The notes: generated by a model from the letters alone, not told the origin. 11,150 bases of DNA from Deltaproteobacteria bacterium (GCA_030611115.1 JAUWQK010000016.1:1-11150), one strand, 5' to 3'; counted from the stretch's first letter, positions 1 through 6,900 are shown. Numbers and translations: made by a program.

Positions 1-93
1 AGCAATATCCAAAACATCCTTGCTCCTCTCTCTTGCTTTCTCTAATATCTCAAAGGACTCATCCGTGGCCTGGACCAATATAGTTACTTCCAT
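1..93 (-). CDS. N-terminus of an unrecognised protein (cut by the window edge)
   Basis: An ATG at 93-91 opens a reading frame without a stop for 31 codons to the window edge. It is preceded by AGAGGAA at a suitable distance, a good ribosome binding site. The visible peptide starts MEVTILVQATDESFEILEKA and then turns Lys/Arg/Glu-rich, so it looks like a beta-strand followed by a charged helix. It lies 84 bp downstream of the Usp gene on the same strand and could be cotranscribed with it. I do not recognise the family. The strand-helix opening would suit a small alpha/beta protein, but 31 residues are too few for a functional call. Confidence 0.55.
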   Translation of the reverse strand, partial: MEVTILVQATDESFEILEKARERSKDVLDIA

Positions 94-177
94 TCTGTTC
101 CTCTTCTTTTACTAAATATGGCCTTGTTTTCCTGCGTTCACACAAAAAATACGTTTTCCGAATTCAAAACGCTTTAT

Positions 178-975
178 CTAAGAAGGAACCAGCAATGCAG
201 GAACAGGGGTTCTCTCTACTACGCGGCACGAAGGTTTCCCTATAAAAATATCTTTAAAGCTTTGCCCCGACGTTGTCCCCATGACTATTGATGTAGAATT
301 ATAATCTTGCGCTGCAAGAATGATCTCATCAACAGTTTTGCCCGCATATACATGATATTCTGTGTCAATTCCCTCTTTTAAGCATTTATTGCGCGTTTCT
401 CTTAATTTTTCCATAAGCCGTCTCAGATCACGCACAGTCAATTTCTTGTGTATTACATTTACAATATCAAGCTCGTTGATCAATTGCTTAAAACCGAGTA
501 TAATTTGAAGTGCTTTTTCAGATGCCTGAGACCAATCGGTCGCAAACAAAACACGCTCAAATGCCCCTTTTGAAGTAAGCTTCAATCCTGTTTCATCTTT
601 GTCAACTATCAGGACAGGCACGCCTGCCTCCTTAATAAGTTTTTTAACAATAGAATCACCAAACAAAATTCTTCTTTTCTTTTTATCAAAATGAACCACG
701 GCGAATGATACCTGATTTTCATGGATTGTGTTCAAAACACAACCTGACAAATCTCCGGAGTCAATTCTTATAGTAGCTCTCAAGCCATAGCTGTTTAATC
801 TTTCTTTCCATTGCTCAAACAGCTCAAGCGCTGCATCCTTTGGATTATTCTTCTCATCTATTACACAAAGGAAAATTATTTCCTTGAAGCCAATATCGCT
901 AAAACCTGACAATCCTTCCAGCACCTTGGAACTTGGGCGCCTAAGATCTGTAGCATATAATATTTTTCCGGCCAT
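178..975 (-). CDS. Tandem-domain universal stress protein (UspA family)
   Basis: This 265-residue cytoplasmic protein has two Usp domains, about residues 1-127 and 138-265. Each opens with the family's beta-strand signature: KILYATDL at 4-11 and RVLFATDWS at 141-149. Each closes with a hydrophobic strand (VPVLIV, VPALLVP). Family members are small alpha/beta proteins, often ATP-binding, that are induced by starvation or redox stress. In domain 2 the nucleotide loop runs G233-TTS-G237 to G246-K, a looser version of the G-2x-G-9x-G(S/T) signature. Domain 1 has no glycine loop, only FGDSIVKKL. ATP binding is therefore uncertain. The start at 975 has a strong ribosome site (AAAGGGGAGAT). The gene diverges from a second Usp gene across a palindrome-rich gap, which suggests joint stress control (inference). 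Confidence 0.9.
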   Translation of the reverse strand: MAGKILYATDLRRPSSKVLEGLSGFSDIGFKEIIFLCVIDEKNNPKDAALELFEQWKERLNSYGLRATIRIDSGDLSGCVLNTIHENQVSFAVVHFDKKKRRILFGDSIVKKLIKEAGVPVLIVDKDETGLKLTSKGAFERVLFATDWSQASEKALQIILGFKQLINELDIVNVIHKKLTVRDLRRLMEKLRETRNKCLKEGIDTEYHVYAGKTVDEIILAAQDYNSTSIVMGTTSGQSFKDIFIGKPSCRVVERTPVPALLVPS

Positions 976-1156
976 TATCTCCCCTTTTTAATAGATATCG
1001 ATCTTAAACTTGAATCTTAAACCTGCCTTGAAACTTAAATTTTATTTTATTAAAGCAACATTCGTGCCTTTATGATCAAAATGCATGTCTGATCCTGTTT
1101 TTTCAGGTGTTGCCAAAATTTGCAGTTGCAGGCATGAATAATATCATCAACACAAA

Positions 1157-1175
1157 GTGACCAAATTTTGGACAC
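1157..1175. promoter_or_regulatory. Operator-like palindrome GTGaCCAAATTTTGGaCAC
   Basis: The two arms read GTG-A-CCAAA and TTTGG-A-CAC about a central T. Eight of nine arm positions are complementary; only the A/A pair is not. The 19-bp size suits a dimeric DNA-binding regulator. It lies about 180 bp upstream of the minus-strand Usp start. A related core, CCAAAATTTG, occurs at 1113-1122. The binding protein is unknown. Confidence 0.45.
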
Positions 1176-1232
1176 ATAATAGTAATTTTTCAGAAACATC
1201 TTTATATCTTTGAATAATATTATGTAGGATTT

Positions 1233-1262
1233 TTGTACACATTTTGCCTAAAAACTGTACAA
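1233..1262. promoter_or_regulatory. Paired TGTACA sites (TTGTACA-N16-TGTACAA)
   Basis: TTGTACA (1233-1239) and TGTACAA (1256-1262) form an inverted repeat. TGTACA is itself a palindrome, so this can also be read as two identical 6-bp sites 22 bp apart, close to two helical turns. That geometry suits two dimers on one DNA face. I saw no other TGTACA in the intergenic regions. Confidence 0.4.
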
Positions 1263-1296
1263 TAATATTTTCCCATCTCTTTGAGCTTTAATACGG

Positions 1297-1320
1297 TTGT
1301 AAAAAAGTCCTTTTTTACAA
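1297..1320. promoter_or_regulatory. Perfect 11-bp inverted repeat (TTGTAAAAAAG / CTTTTTTACAA)
   Basis: TTGTAAAAAAG (1297-1307) and CTTTTTTACAA (1310-1320) are perfectly complementary around a 2-base centre, TC. Such a tight centre does not make an ordinary RNA hairpin loop, and the stem is almost all A/T. A protein-binding operator, or a site prone to cruciform extrusion, is more likely than a terminator. Confidence 0.45.
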
Positions 1321-1329
1321 GTGGTTGCG

Positions 1330-1343
1330 GGTTTAGGGCTTGC
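1330..1343 (+). promoter_or_regulatory. Weak sigma-54-like -24/-12 match
   Basis: GG at 1330-1331 and GC at 1342-1343 have the exact 10-bp spacing of sigma-54 promoters, and the downstream half reads TTGCT as in the consensus. The upstream half (GGGTTT rather than TGGCAC) is poor, and a better sigma-70-like site lies nearer the gene. The window encodes a sigma-54 regulator, so the match is recorded, but it may be chance. Confidence 0.2.
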
Positions 1344-1470
1344 TAACTATTAACAACTTGATAAAATTAGAAAAACCACAATTTTTTATACTTTTTTACG
1401 AGATCATCAGCTTTAAAAAAACTCAAGCGCGGACGCCTTCTTAACGCTCTTAATTGCGCTTAATAAACAC

Positions 1471-1498
1471 TTGACAATTTAACAATTATCTGTTTAAT
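1471..1498 (+). promoter_or_regulatory. Sigma-70-like promoter of the plus-strand Usp gene
   Basis: TTGACA (1471-1476) is a perfect -35 hexamer. After 16 bp comes TTTAAT (1493-1498), which differs from TATAAT at one base, with TG at 1491-1492 just before it. Transcription would begin near 1505, leaving a leader of about 65 nt before the ATG at 1570. Confidence 0.6.
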
Positions 1499-1569
1499 TA
1501 ATATTAAAAAAAGTTTGCTTATAAATTTATAGCTGTTGACTGAAAAACTGTGGTTAAGGAGGATATTCT

Positions 1570-2436
1570 ATGAATCTTAAAAAAATGCTGTTTGTGACCA
1601 ACTTTGATAAATTGTGGTTTGACGCTCTGGAATCACTGATGGATCTCAGAAAATCAGGCCTTAATCATGTAGTTTTTCTCCATGTAATAGAAAAAGATAA
1701 AGTCGCAATGCGTCGTGGAAAAGGCTACCTCAAAGAGGAAGAGGTCGGTCTCAAACAAATGGCGGATGTGCGTTTTATAGATTGGGCGGAAAGCATATTT
1801 GAAAAAGGAATGGAATGCGGCGCCTATGTTGTAGTTGGTAATTATATCCCCAAGATTCTCTCAACGGCTGAAACAGAAAAAGCGGACCTCATAGTGATAG
1901 AAGCCCATGAGAGGTCAAAAGTAGAAAAACTGTACGTGGATTCAACGGTACTGGAACTTCTCCGGCGAACCAAGACTCCTGTATTAGTGCATAAATATAT
2001 GCTGCCTTCAGGAAAGACCAACGAAAAGCCTTTTGAGGTACCTCTCTTTGCAACAGACTGGTCTTCTCCATGTGAAAGAGCATTGGAGCAGATTATCGAC
2101 ATTAAAAACAGTGTTAAAAAAGTAGTAGTGGTTCATGTTGTCAGCGAGGATTCTATGAAGGGAAAATCCAAACATGACCTTCAAATGCTTCAAAAAGAGA
2201 ATAAGAAAAGGCTGGAAGATGTCCGCATTACTTTTGAAGACGAAGGAATAGAAACTGAGACTCATCTGTATATGGGAGAAGTCGTTCCGCAAATTGAAAA
2301 CGCCTCGCGTGAACATGGCGCCACAATGATCATTACAGGCTCAACAGGGAAAGGAGCATGGCGAGAGCGATGGCTGGGAAGTATTTCTCAGAAATTGGCG
2401 GAATCATCGGAACTTCCCACGTTGTTAATACCTTAA
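1570..2436 (+). CDS. Tandem-domain universal stress protein (UspA family)
   Basis: This 288-residue cytoplasmic protein has two Usp domains, about residues 1-142 and 154-288. Domain 2 begins VPLFATDWS (157-165) and carries a perfect ATP-loop signature: G257-ST-G260, nine residues, then G270-S271. It ends with LPTLLIP. Domain 1 keeps the fold pattern (KKMLFVTNF at the start, TPVLVHKY at the end), but its loop (IEAHERSKVEKLYVDS) has lost the glycines. Nucleotide binding is therefore probably confined to domain 2. AAGGAGG at 1556-1562 supports the start. The gene is monocistronic: a promoter lies upstream and a terminator downstream. It diverges from the other tandem Usp, with which it shares architecture but only modest sequence similarity, so the pair is not a recent duplication. 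The stress sensed is unknown. Confidence 0.92.
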   Translation: MNLKKMLFVTNFDKLWFDALESLMDLRKSGLNHVVFLHVIEKDKVAMRRGKGYLKEEEVGLKQMADVRFIDWAESIFEKGMECGAYVVVGNYIPKILSTAETEKADLIVIEAHERSKVEKLYVDSTVLELLRRTKTPVLVHKYMLPSGKTNEKPFEVPLFATDWSSPCERALEQIIDIKNSVKKVVVVHVVSEDSMKGKSKHDLQMLQKENKKRLEDVRITFEDEGIETETHLYMGEVVPQIENASREHGATMIITGSTGKGAWRERWLGSISQKLAESSELPTLLIP

Positions 2437-2461
2437 AACCCGTTCGAGTTGTTAAATAGTG

Positions 2462-2485
2462 GAGTAGTCGAGTCAGTAACTACTC
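2462..2485. repeat. Short inverted repeat GAGTAGT / ACTACTC
   Basis: GAGTAGT (2462-2468) and ACTACTC (2479-2485) can pair around a 10-nt loop, just downstream of the Usp stop codon and upstream of the main terminator. The stem has no T-run. It may be an RNA 3'-end stabilising hairpin or a repeat remnant. Confidence 0.3.
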
Positions 2486-2499
2486 GCTTACTTATAATT

Positions 2500-2534
2500 A
2501 AAAAAGGCGGATAAACAATTATCCGCCTTTTTTT
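2500..2534. terminator. Bidirectional Rho-independent terminator
   Basis: The stem is GGCGGATAA (2506-2514) with TTATCCGCC (2519-2527) around a 4-nt loop, ACAA. A run of A (2500-2505) precedes it and seven T (2528-2534) follow, so it can stop transcription from either side. It sits between convergent units: the plus-strand Usp gene and the minus-strand signalling operon ending at 2613. Confidence 0.9.
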
Positions 2535-2570
2535 ATTTCAACCTAAGTTTAGCAATTTTCATCTCTCTAA

Positions 2571-2602
2571 CCTTGAACCGTGAACCTTGGAACTGTGAAC
2601 CT
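2571..2602. repeat. Degenerate tandem 7-8 bp repeat (CCTTGAAC / CGTGAAC units)
   Basis: Four imperfect units follow one another: CCTTGAAC, CGTGAAC, CTTGGAAC and TGTGAAC. Related units (AACCGTAAACC, CCGTGAAC) recur in the gap near 4734-4755. The units lie just beyond the end of the signalling operon. They resemble a low-complexity intergenic repeat family rather than anything coding. Confidence 0.5.
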
Positions 2603-2612
2603 GACTGAGTAG

Positions 2613-3005
2613 TTAAGACAAAAGTTTCTTTATCATTGCCCCCAATTCTTCGGGCTCGACCGGTTTTTCAAGATAGGCTTCCGGTTCCGGCACAGGTTGA
2701 TCTCCAAACTCGTCAAGGGCCTTCTGAGAGCGGAGAAAGGTTCTTTTAGCTATTCCGGAAAGCACAATTACCGGAATATCACTAAATTGAGAATCCGTTT
2801 TTAATGCACGATACATCTTGATACCGCTTTCCTTAGGCATTAATATATCCAGGATAATTAAAGCCGGTTTTTCCTCTTTGACCTTGCCGATACCCTCTTC
2901 GCCGTCTTTTGCAATCTCCGGCTTATAGCCACTGTCTTCCACAACGCTTTCAGCAAATGTTCTCACATCAACGTCATCATCAACAATCAGCACCTTTTTC
3001 GCCAT
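2613..3005 (-). CDS. Single-domain response regulator (CheY-like receiver)
   Basis: At 130 residues this is only a receiver domain. The acidic pocket is D9-D10-D11, the phosphoacceptor is D53 (LILDILMP context, residues 49-57), the conserved switch residue is S83 and the invariant lysine is K114 before P115. A stretch of about 26 residues between beta-4 and beta-5 (85-110, ending QPVPEPEAY) is longer than in CheY and may form a partner surface. With no output domain it should act by protein contact or as a phosphate carrier or sink. AAGGAGG upstream gives a strong start. It is the last gene of the operon, 46 bp after the receiver-kinase gene, whose kinase domain is its most likely phosphodonor (inference). 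Confidence 0.9.
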   Translation of the reverse strand: MAKKVLIVDDDVDVRTFAESVVEDSGYKPEIAKDGEEGIGKVKEEKPALIILDILMPKESGIKMYRALKTDSQFSDIPVIVLSGIAKRTFLRSQKALDEFGDQPVPEPEAYLEKPVEPEELGAMIKKLLS

Positions 3006-3051
3006 AATGTATTCCTCCTTTTAGTATAATTTTGCACAAATTATTTTTGCC

Positions 3052-4680
3052 CTAAACCTTCTTTCCAGGAAGCCGGATGGTAAATGTTGTTCCCTTGCCG
3101 AGTTGGGATACTACATCCATGGTTCCGCCGTGCTCATTTACAATCTTTTGTGTAACCAGTAACCCGAGGCCGGTACCTCGCGTTCCTTTTGTACTGAAAA
3201 ATTCGGCAAAAAGCTTGCTTTGAGTTTCCTCGCCCATACCACAACCATTGTCAACAACCTCGAATGCCACGCCGCTCTTGTTCTCACGTCGCGTCCTTAC
3301 TTCTACATACCACTGTTTTTGCGTATCAAGATCAAAAACACAGGCATCTATTGCATTTGAAACCAGATTAAGAAGACAACTGTGTATTCCTTTTGGGTCA
3401 AGATATAACTTACCCATCTCCCTGTCAATATCCCTGATCAGGTCGATATCATATTCCTTTGCCTTTGATTCCATAAGATCGCAGACTTCATCTGCTATAA
3501 TATTCGGATTATATTTTTCATATTCAGGTTCTCGTTCTTTAGAATAACTGAGAAGATCCAGAACAAGATCGGAAACTTTATGTATATTTCTTTCCACCAT
3601 CTCCCAGCCGGTCCTCAATTTTTTTTGCTGGTGTTCCCTTTCAGTGTTTATATCTGTAATTCGCTTCAGAGATCGTGGTTGAAGAGGCAACGCAAACATA
3701 TTGCTATAGTCTATTTTGTTTTCTGCCGCCCAGTCAGCCGCTCCCTTTTTAAGAGCGGTATTTACTATGTAAACACCACCTTTCAGGCCATTTAAGATAT
3801 TTTTGACGCCATGAGCAAGACCGGCTACGGTCTGTCCTATAGCTGCCAGCCTTTCAGATTTAATCAGTTCTTTTTCCAGGCGTTTAATTCCTCTAAGATC
3901 CTGGAAAAAGCCAACACTTCCTATTGGCTTGTCGCCTTCATACAGCATTGCGCACGAAAATCTTACCGGCACTGCTTCGCCGCTCTTCGCTGTAACAGAT
4001 GCTTCATCTCCAACAAAAATATCGCTTACTTTCCGATTTTTACCTGCAAAAACATCAGAGATTTTTTGAGTTATCCCTTCAGGGTAAAGATCGCCGGCAT
4101 TCATGGTGCTTTTGACTTCATTTTCAGTATGTCCGAATATCTCTTCCGCAGCAGGATTAAATATTATTATATTCTCTTCTTTATCCGTGGCAATAATCCC
4201 ATCGATCGAACGCTGTACAAGCTTATCCTCAAACTCATACCTTCTCTTGATTTCTTCGGTTTTTTCCTTTACCATGTTCCAAAGATCATTGGCATAGTTA
4301 TTCAATGTCTTTTTTGTTTTCAGCCGTTCCTCAGCCCTTTTTAAGGCAATTGAAAGGAGTTGATCGCTCACCGGCTTGGTTAAAAAATCAGATGCTCCAA
4401 GCTGAAGCGATTGTATGGCGGATTCCATATCACCATGTCCGGTAATAACAATTACCTCTACCTCAGGGTTAATCTCCTTGATTCTTCTCAAGACTTCTAT
4501 TCCATCCATCCCGGGCATCTTTATATCGGTAAGCACTATTGGAAAGAATTCTTTTTGAAACAAGTCAATTCCCTGCTGTCCGCTCGCTGCAGTTGCTACA
4601 TCATATCCATCACTTTCAAGAGATATGCTGAAGACTTTTCTAATGCCCTCTTCGTCATCGATCAGTAAAAGTTTTGACAT
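3052..4680 (-). CDS. Receiver-PAS-histidine kinase (N-terminal receiver, cytoplasmic)
   Basis: The 542 residues comprise a receiver (1-120; D8-D9, phosphoacceptor D52, T80, K102), a coiled coil (112-153), a PAS domain (about 150-265), a HisKA dimerisation domain and an ATPase domain. The ATPase has the N-box LLNLVSNAIDA with N438 and N442, G1 at D477-x-G479-x-G481 and G2 at G502-TGLG. There are no membrane segments, so input must come from phosphorylation of the receiver or from the PAS domain. The phosphoacceptor is H290 in AHGVKN, where the acidic residue that usually follows His is Gly. About 42 residues (313-354) are inserted between the two HisKA helices. The receiver matches that of the sigma-54 regulator of this operon at roughly 84 of 120 positions by eye, so both may share one phosphodonor. 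GAGAGG precedes the start at a slightly long spacing. Confidence 0.92.
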   Translation of the reverse strand: MSKLLLIDDEEGIRKVFSISLESDGYDVATAASGQQGIDLFQKEFFPIVLTDIKMPGMDGIEVLRRIKEINPEVEVIVITGHGDMESAIQSLQLGASDFLTKPVSDQLLSIALKRAEERLKTKKTLNNYANDLWNMVKEKTEEIKRRYEFEDKLVQRSIDGIIATDKEENIIIFNPAAEEIFGHTENEVKSTMNAGDLYPEGITQKISDVFAGKNRKVSDIFVGDEASVTAKSGEAVPVRFSCAMLYEGDKPIGSVGFFQDLRGIKRLEKELIKSERLAAIGQTVAGLAHGVKNILNGLKGGVYIVNTALKKGAADWAAENKIDYSNMFALPLQPRSLKRITDINTEREHQQKKLRTGWEMVERNIHKVSDLVLDLLSYSKEREPEYEKYNPNIIADEVCDLMESKAKEYDIDLIRDIDREMGKLYLDPKGIHSCLLNLVSNAIDACVFDLDTQKQWYVEVRTRRENKSGVAFEVVDNGCGMGEETQSKLFAEFFSTKGTRGTGLGLLVTQKIVNEHGGTMDVVSQLGKGTTFTIRLPGKKV

Positions 4681-4698
4681 ATAATTACTTTGCCTCTC

Positions 4699-4717
4699 AC
4701 AGTTAACGGTTAACTGT
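4699..4717. promoter_or_regulatory. Perfect palindrome ACAGTTAAC-G-GTTAACTGT
   Basis: Nine-base arms are perfectly complementary around a single G. It lies just upstream of the receiver-kinase ribosome site, inside the 97-bp gap after the membrane kinase gene. It could be an operator for an internal promoter. It could also belong to the degenerate AACCGT/GTGAAC repeats that fill the rest of the gap (about 4734-4755). Confidence 0.4.
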
Positions 4718-4777
4718 TGCTCAAAACATAAAACCGTAAACCGACAACCGTGAACAGCTTAACATATTTTAGGTATT

Positions 4778-6826
4778 TTAAACACTTTTTACTGAAATAG
4801 CGGGAAATGTTATTTTAAAGGAAGTCCCCACATCTTCTTTACTTTCAACAGTGATCTCTCCCCCATAGTCTTTAACAATCTCATAACTTATAGACAACCC
4901 AAGTCCTGTTCCAGCGCCAATTTTTTTGGTTGTAAGAAATGGTTCAAAGATCTTGTCAATAATATCAGCCGGTATTCCTTTGCCGTTATCTGAAACTATT
5001 GTTACAACATGTTTATCTTCCGCAAATGTCCTGACTTTTAGAATTTTTTTCCAGGTTTTTTCTCTTGCTTCCAAAGCATCGCGCGCATTAGTAATCAGAT
5101 TAATAAACACCTGCTCCAGTCTGTTATGATCCGCCAGTATGGGAGGAAGATTTTCAGCAAGATCCAACTCTATATCTATCTGATGAAGAGTTAATTGCTG
5201 GTTTAGCACCCGGAAGACATCCGCAATCGGTTTATTGATATTAATCTCAGCACCCGTGCCGTCAGATACTCTTGCGAAGTCTCTCATATGATTGATTATC
5301 TCACTTGCCCGGTCAACATACCTGCTCATCTCCTCTGCCATGGTACGAAATGCCTTTTTATCTATACTTTCACCTCTGTCTATCATCTTTATAAAAAAAT
5401 CACTCCCCACCTTAATGACATTGAGCGGCTGATTTAACTCATGAGCAATGCCGGAAGCCATAGTGCCAAGCGCCACCATCTTGCCGGCCTGAATTAATTG
5501 AGCTTCTTTTTCAACGCTTTCCGTAACATCAGACGTCGTTATAATCAGCGCATGTTGCTTCATATATTCTGCAGGACGCACATGGATGTTTACATAAAAA
5601 AATCCATTATCTTTCCGGCAATGTTGCCTTTTTAAATAATGGAGAATCTCGCCCTTTTTAATTGAAGCAAAATCATCAATCATATCTTTGCATGCTCTGT
5701 TTGAAAGATCAAAAAAGGACTTTTGCAGAAATTCTTTTCGTGAATAGCCATAATAGCCTTGAGCTGTCTCATTTACATCCAGGATGGCAAATGTCCTGCC
5801 GTTGACAATAAAAATCGGATTCGGATCAGCATTGAACAGATCCCGGTATTTTCTTTCAGAAATTATCAATTCCATTTCAGATTGATTGAGACTGTAAAGC
5901 ATATGTTTAAATGAATCGGCCAGACGCGTTATTTCATCTCCGGAGTATTTTTTGTAAATTTCGCACTTAATACACTCCTCAAGCTTTTCCGGAAACTTTT
6001 CTGAATGCTTTGATCGACATAGAGTATTCTGCACAAACCAGCACGGTACGTCTGTCCCGCCATATGCAGGACACTCTGTTTTATTACAATCCGATTCTTC
6101 CCAACACTTAATAGTTTTGCCGAATTGGATTGTGGATTTTCTGTGACTGGCTAAGTCTGCCATGGAGGTAAGCTTGGAAATAGGACGTGTAATATAATGC
6201 GAAAGCCACAGGGTTAGAAAAAACCCCACGGCTCCAATAAGAATCAGGGTGACTACAATTTTACGGTTTATAAGCGCTATAATTCTTTTTTCTGTTGGTA
6301 ACCAGCTAATCCCCACAGACAATACACCCAGCATATTTCTTTCTATTCCGTGACACTTATTGCAAGCTTTTTCATTTCTGATGGGCATAGCATAGCTGAT
6401 AACTTTTTCTTTCCCATAGTATTCAAAGCCATTAACCAGGCTTTTACTTCGCAAACTCCTTTTAGTAATTTCAGAATTAATTGAACTGCCGATAAGTCCG
6501 GCATCGCCGGCATGCTTTATAATTCCGTTCCAATCACAAAGAATGATTCTATATAACTCTTCAGCTTCATTCAAGTCTTCTAATATCTTCTGAACATATT
6601 CCATCTCACCATCGAGCATCGGATATTCAATGCTCCGCATAACAATCTTGCTGACCTTAAGCGCCCTGCTCTCTTGCTCCGCAGTATAAAACTTTATCTG
6701 CCTGATTGTCTGGTAATAAGTAAAAAAACCCATTACACTACACAAAATCAGGGAGATCCCCAATATTATTTTATTTCTCAGGTTATTGCGAACAAGATTT
6801 GAGATAGCGGCTATTTTAAATGACAT
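4778..6826 (-). CDS. Membrane sensor histidine kinase with haem c motif and Cys-rich HAMP insert
   Basis: The 682 residues run: TM1 (about 19-39), a periplasmic sensor of about 150 residues, TM2 (about 189-209), HAMP, PAS (325-435), HisKA (H462 in AHELNQPLN) and ATPase (N576/N580; D613-x-G615-x-G617; G639-TGLG). The sensor contains C155-NK-C158-H159, a c-type haem attachment motif that must lie outside the membrane, as it does here. HAMP is split: helix 1 ([14 protein letters not shown], 212-225) and helix 2 ([15 protein letters not shown], 296-310) are separated by a segment with C241-W, C247, C252, C262-W, C270, C285 and C288. This resembles what I know as a two-CW domain. Redox or ligand sensing through haem is the likely input. 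The partner is probably the sigma-54 regulator encoded just upstream. No clear ribosome site precedes the ATG; a REP-like pair lies 16 bp upstream. Confidence 0.93.
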   Translation of the reverse strand: MSFKIAAISNLVRNNLRNKIILGISLILCSVMGFFTYYQTIRQIKFYTAEQESRALKVSKIVMRSIEYPMLDGEMEYVQKILEDLNEAEELYRIILCDWNGIIKHAGDAGLIGSSINSEITKRSLRSKSLVNGFEYYGKEKVISYAMPIRNEKACNKCHGIERNMLGVLSVGISWLPTEKRIIALINRKIVVTLILIGAVGFFLTLWLSHYITRPISKLTSMADLASHRKSTIQFGKTIKCWEESDCNKTECPAYGGTDVPCWFVQNTLCRSKHSEKFPEKLEECIKCEIYKKYSGDEITRLADSFKHMLYSLNQSEMELIISERKYRDLFNADPNPIFIVNGRTFAILDVNETAQGYYGYSRKEFLQKSFFDLSNRACKDMIDDFASIKKGEILHYLKRQHCRKDNGFFYVNIHVRPAEYMKQHALIITTSDVTESVEKEAQLIQAGKMVALGTMASGIAHELNQPLNVIKVGSDFFIKMIDRGESIDKKAFRTMAEEMSRYVDRASEIINHMRDFARVSDGTGAEININKPIADVFRVLNQQLTLHQIDIELDLAENLPPILADHNRLEQVFINLITNARDALEAREKTWKKILKVRTFAEDKHVVTIVSDNGKGIPADIIDKIFEPFLTTKKIGAGTGLGLSISYEIVKDYGGEITVESKEDVGTSFKITFPAISVKSV

Positions 6827-6842
6827 TGTTAAATAGTGTTTC

Positions 6843-6900
6843 AGTAGGGGCGATCCTTGTGATCGCCATGATTAGGGCGAATACAAGATTCGCCCCTACT
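6843..6900. repeat. REP-like inverted pair (REPIN-type element, two GTAG hairpins)
   Basis: The terminal inverted repeats are AGTAGGGGCGA (6843-6853) and TCGCCCCTACT (6890-6900). Each half folds on its own: GGCGATC-CTTGT-GATCGCC on the left, and GGGCGAAT-ACAAG-ATTCGCCC on the right. Both loops read CTTGT when seen from their own GTAG end. A 7-bp spacer separates the halves. A GTAG tetranucleotide at a hairpin foot, in two opposed copies, is the classical REP/REPIN layout mobilised by RAYT-type transposases. The right end overlaps the stop codon of the sigma-54 regulator. Confidence 0.8.

Larger units (their letters stand above)
976..1569. other. Divergent intergenic region between two Usp genes
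   Basis: About 594 bp of AT-rich DNA with no convincing gene on either strand. It holds three palindromic elements (1157-1175, 1233-1262, 1297-1320), a weak sigma-54-like match (1330-1343) and a sigma-70-like promoter (1471-1498). Near the minus-strand start, ATCTTAAAC is repeated at 1001-1009 and 1014-1022. CCAAAATTTG at 1113-1122 echoes the core of the 1157-1175 palindrome about 48 bp away. The length and the number of symmetric sites point to a regulatory region serving both Usp genes. Confidence 0.6.

Noticed and set aside
1297..1320. AT-rich perfect palindrome considered as a terminator
   Set aside because: It has a 2-base centre, a stem nearly free of G/C, and lies far from either gene end, upstream of both divergent genes.
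2008..2316. Minus-strand open frame of 102 codons inside the plus-strand Usp gene
   Set aside because: The Usp frame carries an exact ATP-loop signature, a strong ribosome site and a promoter; the antisense frame has none of these.
3811..4344. Plus-strand open frame of 177 codons opposite the receiver-kinase gene
   Set aside because: It lies wholly antisense to a gene with full kinase motifs, and its translation is Phe/Ser/Tyr-rich with no family pattern. It has no good ribosome site.
2449..6838. Shared 13-base string TTGTTAAATAGTG at 2449-2461 and 6826-6838
   Set aside because: In 11 kb of AT-rich DNA about one such match is expected by chance, and the flanks do not extend the similarity.
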